A stretch of 64,000 nucleotides of DNA from Magnetospirillum fulvum (GTDB lineage: Bacteria; Pseudomonadota; Alphaproteobacteria; Rhodospirillales; Magnetospirillaceae). Location of the stretch: positions 337,128 to 401,127 of the forward strand of contig NZ_FNWO01000001.1 in the NCBI RefSeq assembly GCF_900108475.1, written 5' to 3'. This document shows positions 14,638 to 24,827 of this stretch, piece after piece; positions within the stretch are counted from its first letter, which is position 1, and the number at the start of each line of letters is the position of its first letter. A program made the position numbers and the translations under genes. The notes beneath the pieces were generated by a model that had not been told where the DNA came from, ran no database searches, and saw only the letters and a list, made by a program, of their open reading frames with translations.

Positions 14638-15540
14638 TCACCCGCCCTTGCGCGAAGTCGACCAGATCCCGACCAGGATCGCGGTAATTCCGACAAGGTG
14701 GTAGGGCTGGACCGTCTCGCCCAGAAAGATCACCGCCAGCGCCACCCCGAACACCGGCATCAGGTGGATGAACATCCCGGCACGGACGGCACCGACCCGG
14801 GCCACCCCGATCGTATAAAGCAGATAGGCGATCACCGAGGGAAACAATCCGATATAGCCGAGTGCGGCATAGGCCTCGGGCGACCAGTGCGGGACGTAGC
14901 CCAGCAACCGCTCGCCCAGATACAGCACGAACAGGAAGGGAATCGCGACGGCGATCTGGATTCCCATCAAGCCGATGCGGTCGATCTGGGGCGGGATCGC
15001 CCGCTGCCACAATGTGTAGAACGCCCACGACACCATCGCGCTGAACACGACAAGATCGCCGACGGAAAAATCCAGCCGGGCGAGACGGGTCCAATCGCCA
15101 TGCAAGATGATGGTGAGAACCCCGGCAAAGGACAAAATCAGCCCGATCACCTGCCACCGATGCAGGCTCTGCCCATAGAACAGGGCGCCGAACAGCAGGA
15201 TCAGGATCGGGATGAAGGAATTGAGCAGCAAACCGTTTTCGGCGGCGGTCCATTGCAGGCCGAGATAGACGATGGAATTGAAGGCGACGACGCCCACCAA
15301 AGCCAGCCGCAGCACCAGCCAGCGATGAGCCCAATAGGCGGGCCAATCGCGGCACATCGGCCGCCAGGCCAGCGGCAGAAGGCACAGGAAGGCGATGACC
15401 CAGCGCCACAGCGAGAGCGTCATCGGCGGCACTTCGCCCCGCATCGCCCGCCCGACGATGAAATTCCCCGCCCAAAACAGCGGCGGCGGAATCAGCAACA
15501 GCAGGCCGCTGATCTGGATCTTGGACAGCCCGCGTTCCAT
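14638..15540 (-). CDS. EamA/DMT-superfamily transporter
   Basis: A 300-residue inner-membrane protein with about ten hydrophobic segments in two EamA repeats (approximately 10-145 and 155-295). This is the usual plan of drug/metabolite exporters of the RhaT/YdcZ type. The substrate cannot be told. It is a single gene between the SlyB-like gene and tRNA-Pro on the minus strand. Confidence 0.88.
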   Translation of the reverse strand: MERGLSKIQISGLLLLIPPPLFWAGNFIVGRAMRGEVPPMTLSLWRWVIAFLCLLPLAWRPMCRDWPAYWAHRWLVLRLALVGVVAFNSIVYLGLQWTAAENGLLLNSFIPILILLFGALFYGQSLHRWQVIGLILSFAGVLTIILHGDWTRLARLDFSVGDLVVFSAMVSWAFYTLWQRAIPPQIDRIGLMGIQIAVAIPFLFVLYLGERLLGYVPHWSPEAYAALGYIGLFPSVIAYLLYTIGVARVGAVRAGMFIHLMPVFGVALAVIFLGETVQPYHLVGITAILVGIWSTSRKGG

Positions 15541-15610
15541 ATCGCTTCTCTCCGTGCTTCAGGCGGTGCCTCTGCCCGATTCGCTGTCGTGACGACAGGC
15601 CCGGTCCGGG

Positions 15611-15636
15611 CAAAAAGAAAGCCGCCCGAAGGCGGC
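15611..15636 (-). terminator. Terminator of tRNA-Pro
   Basis: On the minus strand GCCGCC, loop TTCG, GGCGGC is followed by TTTCTTTTTG. It lies 17 nt past the 3' end of the tRNA. Confidence 0.85.
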
Positions 15637-15652
15637 TGTCTTTTAAGAAAAA

Positions 15653-15729
15653 TGGTCGGAGCGACAGGATTCGAACCTGCGACCCCCAGTCCCCCAGACT
15701 GATGCGCTACCGGGCTGCGCTACGCTCCG
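15653..15729 (-). tRNA. tRNA-Pro(GGG)
   Basis: A 77-nt cloverleaf on the minus strand: acceptor CGGAGCG/CGCTCCG, D arm GCGCAGCCCGGTAGCGC, anticodon stem TCAGT/ACTGG with loop CTGGGGG (anticodon GGG), T arm GCAGGTTCGAATCCTGT, discriminator A, and a genomically encoded CCA. It aligns along its length with bacterial tRNA-Pro(GGG). Confidence 0.97.
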
Positions 15730-15892
15730 ACCGTGGCGGTTTAAAGCCGCCGAATATTTCGACCAAAGCCACAAGGGACTTTGGAAGTCTTCCTCGGTGA
15801 TGGGTCACCGTGGAGAGGGGCGAACTATAGTCAGACCCCAGGCAGGATGCAAGACCGTTCTTCATCCTTTGTGACAGAAACTTTGATACGCC

Positions 15893-16516
15893 TCAGCGGC
15901 GATGCAGCAGGCCGCGAAGCACCTCAAGTTCGGCGAGGATATCGAGCAGAGCGACGCGCGCATCGGCGCCCAGACCGCGCACAGGCGGCGTGGCAGGGGT
16001 AAACGGAGCCGCAGGAACCGACGACGGCGCCGTGCCGGACACGATCGCAGGACCGGACACGATTCCGGTTGCCGGAGCCCGCGGTGCCACGCTCGACACC
16101 ACCGGGGTCGGACGACGCTCCGGAAGGGCGGAGGGGACGACGTCCGCGTCGGCGTCGAACTCGATCTCGCCCTCTTCGTCGGCGGCAAAAGCGAGCGGGC
16201 GAGAACTGGCGGGCAACGGATCGGCAGAAGCGCCGCCGCCGCTTTCCTTCAGCAGCTTCTGGACGCCCTTGATGGTGTAGCCTTCGCGGTAAAGCAGATC
16301 GCGGATGCGCCGCAGCAAGGCGACGTCCTCGGGCCGGTAATAGCGCCGCCCGCCGCCCCGCTTTAACGGGCGGACCTGGGGAAAGCGCCCTTCCCAGAAC
16401 CGCAGAACGTGCTGCGGCACTTCCAGATCGTCAGCGACCTCGCTGATGGTCCGGAACGCCGTTTCCGACTTGCCGGACCGGCGCCCCTGAGACAGATCGC
16501 CGTCGTCCTCACTCAT
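15893..16516 (-). CDS. MerR-family transcriptional regulator
   Basis: A 207-residue protein with an N-terminal winged HTH of the MerR type: [28 protein letters not shown] followed by [20 protein letters not shown] (residues about 20-90). The remainder is a low-complexity acidic/proline-rich linker and a short C-terminal helix. There are no metal-binding cysteines, so no effector can be named. The ATG at 16516 overlaps the ihfA stop by one base (TGATG). The ihfA-merR pair is conserved next to plsX-fabH in many alphaproteobacteria. Confidence 0.9.
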   Translation of the reverse strand: MSEDDGDLSQGRRSGKSETAFRTISEVADDLEVPQHVLRFWEGRFPQVRPLKRGGGRRYYRPEDVALLRRIRDLLYREGYTIKGVQKLLKESGGGASADPLPASSRPLAFAADEEGEIEFDADADVVPSALPERRPTPVVSSVAPRAPATGIVSGPAIVSGTAPSSVPAAPFTPATPPVRGLGADARVALLDILAELEVLRGLLHRR

Positions 16517-16833
16517 CACTTGGCGCCATGTCCGCCGGTGCGGCCATCATTGATCTGCTTTTTCAAAAGCTGAGATGGCCGGAACACCAGAACCCTGCGG
16601 GGCAGGATCGGCACTTCCTCGCCAGTCTTAGGGTTACGTCCGATGCGCTGTCCTTTGGACCGCACAGAGAAGCTGCCAAACGAGGAAATCTTGACGGTTT
16701 CGCCCCGACCGAGCGCTTCCGCGATTTCGTCTAGCACCGCTTCGAGAAGGTCTGCGGATTCGTTGCGCGACAGCCCGACTTCCTGATAGACGGCTTCGCC
16801 CAATTGTGCCCGCGTGATGGTCTTTTCCGTCAT
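16516..16833 (-). CDS. ihfA: Integration host factor subunit alpha
   Basis: A 105-residue DNA-bending protein of the HU/IHF family. It opens [20 protein letters not shown] and carries the beta-arm region [29 protein letters not shown] with the intercalating proline environment. IHF-alpha pairs with IHF-beta and also assists spacer integration in type I-E CRISPR systems, so the host here has at least this subunit. It sits upstream of merR in one transcript. Confidence 0.96.
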   Translation of the reverse strand: MTEKTITRAQLGEAVYQEVGLSRNESADLLEAVLDEIAEALGRGETVKISSFGSFSVRSKGQRIGRNPKTGEEVPILPRRVLVFRPSQLLKKQINDGRTGGHGAK

Positions 16834-16956
16834 GCCGCCCCATGCCCATCCCAGAGCTAAAGATGCGTCAGACCCTAGACCCTTACGATAAATCCGTCAA
16901 TATCAGAGGGATGCGCCGCTTGTTTGCCGTCCTGCAACAAGGAGGATGGCGGCAGG

Positions 16957-17931
16957 CTACATCCGCACCAGGGCCGAGCCCCAGGTGAATCCGCCGCCCA
17001 TCGCTTCGAGCAGAACCAGTTGGCCGGGACGGATACGACCATCGCCGACCGCCTGGGCCAACGCCAGCGGCACCGAAGCCGCCGAGGTGTTGGCGTGCTC
17101 GCCAACCGTCATCACCATTCGCTCCATCGGGAAGCCGAGCTTGCGCGCGGTGCCTTCGATGATGCGGCGGTTGGCCTGATGCGGCACCACCCAATCAATG
17201 TCGGCGGCGGTCAGATTGTTGGCGACCAGCGCCTCTTGAACCACCGAGGCCAGATTGACGACGGCGTGACGGAACACTTCGCGCCCTTCCATCCGGACAT
17301 GGCCGACCAGAGACGAACTGGACGCACCGCCATCGACATAGAGCAGATCGCTATGGCGACCGTCGGAATGCAGATGGGTCGAAAGGATGCCGCGATCGGC
17401 CGTATTTCCCTCGCCGTCTCCGGCACGCAGCAGCACCGCGCCAGCCCCGTCGCCGAACAGAACGCAGGTGGTGCGATCGGTCCAGTCGAGGATACGCGAG
17501 AAGGTCTCGGCCCCAATCACCAGGGCGGTCTTCACCTGCCCGGCGCGAATGAAATTATCGGCGACGGTCAGGGCGTAGAGGAAGCCGGAGCACACCGCCT
17601 GAACGTCGAAGGCAAAGCCCCTGGTCAGCCCCAACGCCGCCTGGACCCGGGTCGCGGTGGCGGGAAAGGTGCGGTCGGGCGTCGCGGTGGCAAGGACGAT
17701 CAGATCGATCTCGTCGGGATCAATCCCGGCATGGGCGATCGCGGCCCGCGCGGCGGCAATCGCCAGATCGGAGGTCAGTTCGCCTTCGGCGGCGATGTGG
17801 CGCTGATGGATGCCGCTGCGTTCGACGATCCATTCGTCGGACGTATCGACCCGGGTCGCCAATTCGGCGTTGGTGACGACCCGCGCGGGCAGATATGCCC
17901 CGCAGCCGATGATCTGGGAGCGGCGCAGCAT
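16957..17931 (-). CDS. fabH: 3-oxoacyl-[ACP] synthase III
   Basis: A 324-residue condensing enzyme that starts fatty-acid synthesis from acetyl-CoA and malonyl-ACP. The catalytic triad is visible: Cys in [13 protein letters not shown], His in [12 protein letters not shown], Asn in [12 protein letters not shown]. The ATG at 17931 ([15 protein letters not shown]) lies 4 nt after the plsX stop; a TTG start at 17955 would add 8 residues but the family begins near RSxIIGCG. It is co-transcribed with plsX. Confidence 0.96.
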   Translation of the reverse strand: MLRRSQIIGCGAYLPARVVTNAELATRVDTSDEWIVERSGIHQRHIAAEGELTSDLAIAAARAAIAHAGIDPDEIDLIVLATATPDRTFPATATRVQAALGLTRGFAFDVQAVCSGFLYALTVADNFIRAGQVKTALVIGAETFSRILDWTDRTTCVLFGDGAGAVLLRAGDGEGNTADRGILSTHLHSDGRHSDLLYVDGGASSSSLVGHVRMEGREVFRHAVVNLASVVQEALVANNLTAADIDWVVPHQANRRIIEGTARKLGFPMERMVMTVGEHANTSAASVPLALAQAVGDGRIRPGQLVLLEAMGGGFTWGSALVRM

Positions 17932-17935
17932 CAGT

Positions 17936-18991
17936 TTAGCGAGTTCCGGCGGCAAGTTGGGGAGACGGGACGTTGGCCGGCTTCAAACGATCGAATTCCT
18001 TGCGAATCCGCTCGTTATATCCATGGGTAACCAGTTCGACCGCGACGCCGATGGCATTGGCAAAGCCGAACGCATCGGTGCCGCCATGACTCTTGACCGC
18101 AATGCCGTTGAGGCCCAGGAACATCGCCCCGTTATAGCGACGGGGATCGGTGCGGACCTTGACTTTGTTGAGGGCACGACGGGCGAACAGGAACCCGATC
18201 TTCGACATCAGCGAACTCTGGAACGCTTCCCGCAGGAAGGTCGAGTACAGCTTCACCGTTCCCTCGGCGGTCTTCAGCGAGATATTGCCGCTGAACCCGT
18301 CGGTCACCACGACATCGACGGTTCCGGCACAAATATCGTTGCCTTCGACGAAGCCGTAGAAATTGATCGGCAGATGGCTTTCGCGCAGGGTCGCCGCCGC
18401 CGTCTTGACGACGTCGCTGCCCTTCATATCCTCGGAGCCGACATTCAGCAGCCCGATCGCGGGCGTTTCCAGCCCCAACACGGCGCGGGCATAAACTTCA
18501 CCCATCACCGCGAATTCGACCAGATTGTTGGCGTTACAGTCGATGTTCGCGCCCAGATCGAGCATCAGGGTTTCACCCCGGATGGTCGGGAACAGAGCGG
18601 CAATCGCCGGACGGTCGATCCCCGGCAACGTCCGCAGCACGAATTTCGACACCGCCATCAACGCGCCGGTGTTGCCGGCGGAAACGATTCCGGCGGCTTC
18701 GCCTTTTTTGACGGCGTCGATGGCCAGCCACATGCTCGACCGCCGCCCCGTCCGCAAGACCTGTCCCGGTTTGGCGTCGTTACTGACGGCCTCGTCAGTA
18801 TGACGGACCGAACAGACCCCCGCGATCCCGGGATACGGGGCCAGAAGGGGGGCCAGACGGGCCTCGTCGCCAAACAACAGGTAGCGGACGTGGGGCAGAC
18901 GCTCATGAGCCATTCGCACCCCTTCCACGACGATTTCAGGGGCAGAGTCGCCCCCCATGGCATCAATGGAAATGGTAACGGGGACGCTCAC
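17936..18991 (-). CDS. plsX: Phosphate acyltransferase PlsX
   Basis: The 351-residue enzyme that makes acyl-phosphate from acyl-ACP for the PlsX/PlsY phospholipid pathway. It opens with [20 protein letters not shown] and contains [19 protein letters not shown] and [17 protein letters not shown], all typical of PlsX. It follows rpmF by 36 bp and precedes fabH by 4 bp, the common rpmF-plsX-fabH order. Confidence 0.96.
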   Translation of the reverse strand: MSVPVTISIDAMGGDSAPEIVVEGVRMAHERLPHVRYLLFGDEARLAPLLAPYPGIAGVCSVRHTDEAVSNDAKPGQVLRTGRRSSMWLAIDAVKKGEAAGIVSAGNTGALMAVSKFVLRTLPGIDRPAIAALFPTIRGETLMLDLGANIDCNANNLVEFAVMGEVYARAVLGLETPAIGLLNVGSEDMKGSDVVKTAAATLRESHLPINFYGFVEGNDICAGTVDVVVTDGFSGNISLKTAEGTVKLYSTFLREAFQSSLMSKIGFLFARRALNKVKVRTDPRRYNGAMFLGLNGIAVKSHGGTDAFGFANAIGVAVELVTHGYNERIRKEFDRLKPANVPSPQLAAGTR

Positions 18992-19027
18992 TGGCCGATG
19001 CTCCGCTGCTTAGAGGCTATAGACGGA

Positions 19028-19210
19028 TCAGGCTTCGGCCTGGACGACCACCTCGCGGCCATCATAATGACCGCAGGCGCTGCAAACATGATGCGGAAGC
19101 TTGGGCTCGCCGCAATTCGGGCACTCGGCACCAATCACGTTGGTCAGAGCGTGATGGGACCGACGCATGTCGCGGCGGGACTTGGAGGTCTTCTTCTTCG
19201 GAACAGCCAT
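19028..19210 (-). CDS. rpmF: 50S ribosomal protein L32
   Basis: A 60-residue L32: [20 protein letters not shown] followed by a four-cysteine zinc ribbon (CPNC and CSAC). It is the zinc-binding form of L32. It sits between yceD and plsX as in many proteobacteria. Confidence 0.98.
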   Translation of the reverse strand: MAVPKKKTSKSRRDMRRSHHALTNVIGAECPNCGEPKLPHHVCSACGHYDGREVVVQAEA

Positions 19211-19292
19211 TTCAATTGCTCACTTCGACCCACGATGGGAAAGGGAGGTTTCTTATCCAAAAACCTCGGCCAGGGCAAGGATTGCTTTCCAC

Positions 19293-19835
19293 TCACCCTT
19301 TTTTTTGCCGCAAGGCAGCCAATGCCGAGAATGGGCTTGCCTTTGGCGCGGGAGGCTCGTCAGCAACGGGGGGCGGCTCGAAGGTCGCCCCCGGAGCCCG
19401 GGGAAACGGGTCGAGCGACAGCGCCAGATGTTCGGCGACGACTTCGCCAAGGTCGATCCGGCCATCCTCGATCGGGTCGGGCGGATCCTCGCCGTCCCAG
19501 ATCAGGTCGATTTCCTCATCCTCGTCCTCGGGAGCCGGACCGAAGGTCAGGCTGAACGGCGCCTCGACGACGGCCGCCAGCGGCACAAGCGTCACCACGC
19601 AGGTCTGCACCACCCGGGCATGAATCCGGCCCTGGAGCCGCACCAGACCGCGACGGGTGGGGGGATTGATCTCGATCTCGGCGGTCAGGCTCTCCAGCGC
19701 CTCCAGCCCGAAGCGGATCGCCAGCGCGGCCAGTTCGGCCGGGTCGGCTTCCAGCCGGTGACGGCTGAGCTTGGACGGCAATTGGTCGATCCGGATCGGG
19801 CGGGAGAATTCGGGAACGCTGTCGGCGGGAATCAT
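19293..19835 (-). CDS. YceD/DUF177-family protein
   Basis: A 180-residue protein of the YceD (DUF177) family, usually encoded just upstream of rpmF and linked to 23S rRNA/ribosome maturation in other organisms. The family core is seen in RGLVRLQGRIHARVVQTCVV, followed by the acidic segment DEDEEIDLIWDGEDPPDPIED and GEVVAEHLALSLDPFPR. The N terminus FSRPIRIDQLP is typical. It overlaps the upstream CBP3-like gene by ATGA. Confidence 0.88.
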   Translation of the reverse strand: MIPADSVPEFSRPIRIDQLPSKLSRHRLEADPAELAALAIRFGLEALESLTAEIEINPPTRRGLVRLQGRIHARVVQTCVVTLVPLAAVVEAPFSLTFGPAPEDEDEEIDLIWDGEDPPDPIEDGRIDLGEVVAEHLALSLDPFPRAPGATFEPPPVADEPPAPKASPFSALAALRQKKG

Positions 19836-20395
19836 TGCGCCGCCTCCGCCAGCGGGGCGAATCTGACCCGGCCCTCGACTAATCCGGCTCCGGCATCGGC
19901 CATTGCGCCATCCTGCCGACGCAGATAGGCAGCCATCTCCGCCAGCACGGCCTGGGGGGGAGCGGCATCGGCGGTTCCGAATAGGTTTCGCAGCAACGCG
20001 TCTTCCAGCGCCGCGCCGTCCTCGCCCAGCCCCTTGTCATAGGCGGCAACGCGGCCATAAAACGCCTGGGCCATATGCTTGACCCGCTTGCCCACCGCCA
20101 TGTCGCTGACGCCCAGTTCGCGCAGGTTCTGTTCCATGTCGGCAAACATCAGATCGAACAATTCCTGTGACACTTCGCGCGCCTCATCGCGTCCGGCCCC
20201 GTCGATCCGGCCCAGGCCGCGCATCACCAGAAAGGCATGCAGCACGATCAGGTCGAACCGCCCGTCCAGGCTGTCCGGCACGTGCCGATGGAGATAGAAA
20301 TCCGGCTGGCGTGCCTGCTCGATGATCGTAGTGTAAAGACTATGGGCGGCGCGTCGGCGACGGCGGCCGTCGAGGAAACGACGAAGCGGCATCAT
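19832..20395 (-). CDS. Ubiquinol-cytochrome c chaperone family protein (CBP3-like)
   Basis: A 187-residue protein of the CBP3/UQCC family, thought to help assemble the cytochrome bc1 complex. Motifs are DSLDGRFDLIVLHAFLVMRGL and QELFDLMFADMEQNLRELGVSDMAVGKRVKHMAQAFYGR. An ATG pair at 20395/20392 offers two starts; the upstream extension looks non-coding. It is divergent from bamE and its stop overlaps the yceD start, a pairing common in Rhodospirillales. Confidence 0.88.
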   Translation of the reverse strand: MMPLRRFLDGRRRRRAAHSLYTTIIEQARQPDFYLHRHVPDSLDGRFDLIVLHAFLVMRGLGRIDGAGRDEAREVSQELFDLMFADMEQNLRELGVSDMAVGKRVKHMAQAFYGRVAAYDKGLGEDGAALEDALLRNLFGTADAAPPQAVLAEMAAYLRRQDGAMADAGAGLVEGRVRFAPLAEAAQ

Positions 20396-20503
20396 TGGAA
20401 TTCCCGGGCATAACACGACACTCCGCAGGCGACGTCGTTGACAAGGCCAGGAGACGGAGTGCACTCTTCCCCCCCACATTGGCCTCGGAGGCCGTTTCCG
20501 TCA

Positions 20504-20980
20504 ATGCTCCGCCGACCTCTGCGCATGAAAAAGCCCCGCCCCGCCCGGTTTGCCCTGGCCGCCCTTGCTGCTGCCGTGGCCGCAAGCGCCTGCACCCCGA
20601 TCGTCGAATTGCGCGGCAACCTGCCGCCGCCCGAGCAATTGTCTCAGGTCGTCGTCGGCAAAAGCTCGCGCGACGACGTCCAGTCGCTGCTGGGCACCCC
20701 CTCCAACATCAGCCCGTTCGACGACGATGCGTGGTACTACGTTTCGACCGTCACCGAGCGGGTCTCGTTCTTCGAACCCGACATCAAGGAACGCAAGGTC
20801 ATCGCCGTCCTGTTCGACCGCAGTGGAACCGTCCGCGCGCTGGAGACCAAGGGGCTGGCCGAAGGTCACGACGTCATCCCGGTCGGGCGCGAAACGCCGA
20901 CGGCGGGCCAGGAGATGACGATTCTAAAGCAATTGATGGGCAATCTCGGCCGCTTCTCGAAACCGGCCCAGGGGCAATAG
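20504..20980 (+). CDS. bamE: Outer-membrane assembly lipoprotein BamE (SmpA/OmlA)
   Basis: A 158-residue small lipoprotein of the BAM complex. A signal peptide ends in ASAC (lipobox). The BamE fold is shown by SQVVVGKSSRDDVQSLLGTP, the ISPFDDDAWYYVSTVTERVSF strand region and VLFDRSGTV. The ATG at 20504 has a GGAGG 12 nt upstream; a second ATG at 20525 (MKKPRPARF) is an alternative signal-peptide start. It is divergent from the CBP3-like gene, separated by 108 bp. Confidence 0.9.
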   Translation: MLRRPLRMKKPRPARFALAALAAAVAASACTPIVELRGNLPPPEQLSQVVVGKSSRDDVQSLLGTPSNISPFDDDAWYYVSTVTERVSFFEPDIKERKVIAVLFDRSGTVRALETKGLAEGHDVIPVGRETPTAGQEMTILKQLMGNLGRFSKPAQGQ

Positions 20981-21019
20981 GCTTTCCTGCCCCCCCCCTC
21001 CGCGCCCCACACAAACAAA

Positions 21020-21055
21020 ACCCCCGGCCGCTGATCGCGACCGGGGGTCTTTTTT
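21020..21055. terminator. Strong terminator between bamE and hppA
   Basis: CCCCCGG (21021-21027) and CCGGGGG (21041-21047) form the stem, followed by TCTTTTTT on the plus strand. The reverse strand also has a T-rich tail, so it can serve the convergent hppA gene. Confidence 0.9.
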
Positions 21056-21067
21056 GCTCAATCGAGA

Positions 21068-23152
21068 TCAGCCCGCAACGATCGCCAGCAACAGAATGGC
21101 GACGATGTTGATGATCTTGATCATCGGGTTCACCGCCGGACCGGCGGTGTCCTTGTAGGGATCGCCGACGGTGTCGCCGGTGACCGCCGCCTTGTGGGCG
21201 TCGGACCCCTTGCCACCATGGTGGCCGTCTTCGATGTACTTCTTGGCGTTATCCCAGGCTCCACCGCCCGAGGTCATCGAAATGGCCACGAACAGGCCGG
21301 TGACGATGGTGCCGAGCAGCATCGCGCCGAGAGCGGTGAACGCCGCCTTCTGATTGGCGGAGAACAGGATCACGAAGTACAGCACAACCGGCGACAGCAC
21401 CGGCAGCATGCTGGGGACGATCATTTCCTTGATCGCGGCCTTGGTCAGCAGATCGACGGCGCGGCCGTAATCCGGCTTACCGGTGCCTTCCATGATCCCG
21501 GGGATTTCCTTGAACTGACGGCGGACCTCGATCACCACCGAACCGGCGGCGCGACCAACCGCCTGCATGCCGAGCGCCCCGAACAGATAGGGCAGCATGC
21601 CGCCAAGGAACAACCCGATCACCACATAGGGGTCTTCAAGGCTGAACTGGACGTTGAGGTTGGGGAAGTAATGCTTCAGATCCTCGGTATAGGCCGAGAA
21701 CAGCACCAGCGAGGCCAGACCGGCGGAACCGATCGCATAGCCCTTGGTGACCGCCTTGGTGGTATTGCCGACGGCGTCGAGCGCATCGGTGATCTTGCGG
21801 ACGTCCTTGGGCAGGTTGGCCATCTCGGCGATGCCACCGGCATTGTCGGTGACCGGGCCGTAGGCGTCGAGCGCGACAACCATGCCAGCCAGGGCCAGCA
21901 TCGTGGTGGCGGCGATCGAGATGCCGAACAGACCAGCGACCGAATAGGCGGCAATGATGGCGACCGAGATCACCAGCACCGGAAGCGCGGTGGCTTCCAT
22001 CGACACGGCCAGACCCTGGATCACGTTGGTGCCGTGACCGGTAACCGAAGCCTTGGCGACCGACTGAACCGGACGGAAATCGGTGCCGGTGTAATATTCG
22101 GTGATCCACACCAGCAGGCCGGTGACGACCAGACCGATGATGGCGCACAGATAAAGCTTGGTCCCGGTGATGATCCCGCCGGTCGAGCTGTAGGTGGCGT
22201 CGAAGCCGCCGAAGCCATAGACCAGAACCGCGGCAATCAGCGCCGCCGACAAAATGCCGGTGACGAGCAGACCCTTATACAGGGCCTTCATGATTTTGCC
22301 CGAGGCGTCGAGCTTCACGAAGAAGGTTCCGACCACCGAGGCGAAGATGCACACGCCACAGATCACCAGCGGAAGCTGCATCATCAGCAGCTTTTCAGCC
22401 GGATCTGCAAAGAAGATCGAGCCCAACAGCATGGTGCCGACGATGGTCACCGCATAGGTCTCGAACAGATCGGCGGCCATGCCCGCGCAATCGCCGACAT
22501 TGTCGCCGACATTGTCGGCGATGACGGCGGGGTTGCGGGGATCGTCCTCGGGAATGCCGGCCTCGACCTTACCCACCAGATCGGCGCCGACGTCGGCACC
22601 CTTGGTGAAAATGCCGCCACCCAGACGGGCGAAGATCGAAATCAGCGACGCACCGAACGACAACGCCACCAGCGCTTCGAGCAGCTCGCGCGACTCGATC
22701 CCGGCGTTTTGCAGAATGGTGTAATAGCCAGCGACGCCGATCAGACCCAGGCCGACCACCAGCAGACCGGTGATCGCGCCCGACTTGAAGGCGACGTCAA
22801 GGGCCTGCTGCATGCCCCCAGACCGGGCGGCTTCGGCGGTCCGCACGTTGGCGCGCACCGAAACATTCATGCCGACATAGCCCGCGGCGCCCGACAGCAC
22901 GGCACCGATGACGAAACCAACCGCCTGGTAGGTGCCCAGGTAGTAGCCGAGAACGACGGCAACGACCAGACCGACCATGGCGATGGTAGTGTATTGGCGG
23001 TTGAGGTAAGCGGCGGCACCCTCCTGCACCGCTGCGGCGATCTGCTGCATCCGGTCGGTCCCGGCCGATGCTGCCAATACGGAGCGTACAGCGTACCCCC
23101 CGTACAGCAGCGCCAGGACGCCGCATGCGATCACGAATAGGTTGATGTTCAT
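21068..23152 (-). CDS. hppA: Membrane-bound proton-translocating pyrophosphatase
   Basis: A 694-residue integral membrane protein with about 16 hydrophobic segments that hydrolyses pyrophosphate to pump protons. The catalytic core [20 protein letters not shown] and [18 protein letters not shown] is intact. [19 protein letters not shown] carries the Lys and Thr that mark the K+-independent class. Such pumps are common in Rhodospirillum-type purple bacteria. Single gene; upstream 159 bp before fliL-like gene shows no clear promoter. Confidence 0.97.
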   Translation of the reverse strand: MNINLFVIACGVLALLYGGYAVRSVLAASAGTDRMQQIAAAVQEGAAAYLNRQYTTIAMVGLVVAVVLGYYLGTYQAVGFVIGAVLSGAAGYVGMNVSVRANVRTAEAARSGGMQQALDVAFKSGAITGLLVVGLGLIGVAGYYTILQNAGIESRELLEALVALSFGASLISIFARLGGGIFTKGADVGADLVGKVEAGIPEDDPRNPAVIADNVGDNVGDCAGMAADLFETYAVTIVGTMLLGSIFFADPAEKLLMMQLPLVICGVCIFASVVGTFFVKLDASGKIMKALYKGLLVTGILSAALIAAVLVYGFGGFDATYSSTGGIITGTKLYLCAIIGLVVTGLLVWITEYYTGTDFRPVQSVAKASVTGHGTNVIQGLAVSMEATALPVLVISVAIIAAYSVAGLFGISIAATTMLALAGMVVALDAYGPVTDNAGGIAEMANLPKDVRKITDALDAVGNTTKAVTKGYAIGSAGLASLVLFSAYTEDLKHYFPNLNVQFSLEDPYVVIGLFLGGMLPYLFGALGMQAVGRAAGSVVIEVRRQFKEIPGIMEGTGKPDYGRAVDLLTKAAIKEMIVPSMLPVLSPVVLYFVILFSANQKAAFTALGAMLLGTIVTGLFVAISMTSGGGAWDNAKKYIEDGHHGGKGSDAHKAAVTGDTVGDPYKDTAGPAVNPMIKIINIVAILLLAIVAG

Positions 23153-23311
23153 TTGGCTTGAATCCCCCTGATGAAGCCAGCGGCGCCGAATATCCCAGTC
23201 ACGGGCGATCGGGGGCCAGTGCGTCGGGAGCCGCGCCGCAGGCGGGAAAGACCCTGCCAGAAGACCCAGAGTGATGCAATAAGTTGCTGAAATCGCCCGC
23301 TCCGGGACAGA

Positions 23312-23779
23312 CTATTTCAGGCTGGGATTCTCGATGACGACGTTGCGCAGATAGCCCGGCCCCAGGGTACGGTCGGCGACGACCATCAACCGACGGCTGA
23401 TCGCCTGGGTGTCGAGAGACTCACCCGGCTGTAGATTGGTGCTGAGAAAATTAATCATGTCCTCAAGGAAGGCGTTCTGCAACCGAGGCAGGTTGCGGGC
23501 GACGATCTCCTTGTTGCGGACATCGACCTCAAGCCGGACGATCATTTCGGCCTGCTTGCGGACTTCGCGATTTTGGATCACCGGCACCATCAACAGCCCG
23601 AAATCGACATAAGACGGCGGCGGCGGCGGGGGTGGCGGCGGGGGCGGCGTGTCGTGTTGCGACAGCGGATTGTCGATCCCCAGCTTGGCCAGCGGGTCAA
23701 TCCCCCAGAAATACAGACCGCCGACAACGCCCGCGAGCAGCAGCAGCAGAGAGATCACGATGAAAATCACCCGGATCAC
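23312..23779 (-). CDS. FliL-family membrane protein with polyproline stretch
   Basis: A 155-residue protein with one N-terminal membrane helix (VIFIVISLLLLLAGVVGGLYF) and a periplasmic FliL-like domain (MIVRLEVDVRNKEIVARNLPRLQNAFLE). The two are joined by a run of 11 prolines. The GTG at 23779 is chosen because GGAGG lies 9 nt upstream; a TTG at 23803 is also open. FliL assists flagellar motor stators, but no flagellar genes are nearby, so the role is uncertain. It follows thiL by 42 bp. Confidence 0.75.
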   Translation of the reverse strand: MIRVIFIVISLLLLLAGVVGGLYFWGIDPLAKLGIDNPLSQHDTPPPPPPPPPPPSYVDFGLLMVPVIQNREVRKQAEMIVRLEVDVRNKEIVARNLPRLQNAFLEDMINFLSTNLQPGESLDTQAISRRLMVVADRTLGPGYLRNVVIENPSLK

Positions 23780-23821
23780 CCGATGAATCCTCCACGGCCC
23801 CAAAGGGCGTTACCCATCCTG

Positions 23822-24820
23822 TCACGACCCGGCGCGGAAATGCCGCCAGCCGCCCTGGGCGGGATCGAGCGTTTGGCCATCGGAGCCGATCGCCACCACC
23901 CCCGTGCCCGCACCGATCGAGCCGATTTTGCTCAGCGGCAGGTCGAGTTCGGCAGACAGCGCCGCAACGGCAAAAGCCGCCTCGGGCGAAGCGGTGAACA
24001 GCACTTCGTAATCATCGCCCCCGCTTAGCAGACTGGCAAGCGTTACGAGCCCGGCCGCGACGGCGCGCTTTGCCGAGTCCGACAGCGGGACAAGCCCCGC
24101 CTCGATCCGAGCCCCGACCCCCGAGGCCCGGCAGAGATGGCCCAGATCCTGAACGAGCCCGTCCGAGACATCCATCGACGCCCCGGCCAGCCCGATCAAA
24201 CGCGGCCCCAGGGCGACCCGGGGACGCGGCAGTCGATAGCGGTCGGCAAGAAACGCAACATCGCTGTCCGACAGCGCGCTCAGTTCGCCCCGCGCCGCCC
24301 GCAGGCCCAGCGAGCCGTCGCCGATCGTCCCCGAAATCCAGATATCGTCGCCGACCGACGCCCCCGAGCGGGCCAGCCCCTGCCCCGCCGCCACCCGCCC
24401 GATCGCGGTCAACGACAAGGTCAGCGGCCCTGGGGTGGCGACGGTGTCCCCCCCGATCAGAACCGTGCGATAGGTTGCCAGATCCTGCCCCAGCCCGGCG
24501 GCGAAAGCGCGCAGCCAGGGGGCGGTGACGTCCTGGGGAAAAGCGGCGGCCAGCAGCAAAGCCACCGGCTCCGCTCCCTTGGCGGCGAGATCGGACAGAT
24601 TGACCCGCACCAGCTTGCGGGCGATCAAATCGGGCGGGTCGTCGGGGAGGAAATGCACCCCGGCGACCATCGCATCGACGGTCAGAACGGTATCGCACCC
24701 CGGCTGGTCGGCCAGGAACGCGGCATCGTCGCTCAGTCCGCGCGCCGCCGGATGGCCTCCGGTCAGCGGCACGAACAACTCGGCGATCAGGGCGAATTCG
24801 TCAACCGGCGGTTCGGCCAC
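23822..24820 (-). CDS. thiL: Thiamine-monophosphate kinase
   Basis: A 332-residue enzyme that phosphorylates thiamine monophosphate to thiamine diphosphate. The motifs are DDAAFLADQPG at the N terminus, VDAMVAGVHFLPD, LIGGDTV, MDVSDGLVQDL and SGGDDYEVLFT near the C terminus. It starts with GTG at 24820, 7 nt after the nusB stop, consistent with a ribH-nusB-thiL operon. Confidence 0.95.
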   Translation of the reverse strand: MAEPPVDEFALIAELFVPLTGGHPAARGLSDDAAFLADQPGCDTVLTVDAMVAGVHFLPDDPPDLIARKLVRVNLSDLAAKGAEPVALLLAAAFPQDVTAPWLRAFAAGLGQDLATYRTVLIGGDTVATPGPLTLSLTAIGRVAAGQGLARSGASVGDDIWISGTIGDGSLGLRAARGELSALSDSDVAFLADRYRLPRPRVALGPRLIGLAGASMDVSDGLVQDLGHLCRASGVGARIEAGLVPLSDSAKRAVAAGLVTLASLLSGGDDYEVLFTASPEAAFAVAALSAELDLPLSKIGSIGAGTGVVAIGSDGQTLDPAQGGWRHFRAGS

Positions 24821-24827
24821 CCTCGCC

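Noticed and set aside
15734-15752. GGCGG/CCGCC hairpin next to the tRNA as a merR terminator
   Set aside because: No T run follows on the minus strand and it adjoins the tRNA 5' end; it may equally be part of the tRNA promoter region.
21194-23140. 648-codon frame opposite hppA
   Set aside because: Low-complexity H/Q/G/D-rich translation antisense to a highly conserved pump; shadow.
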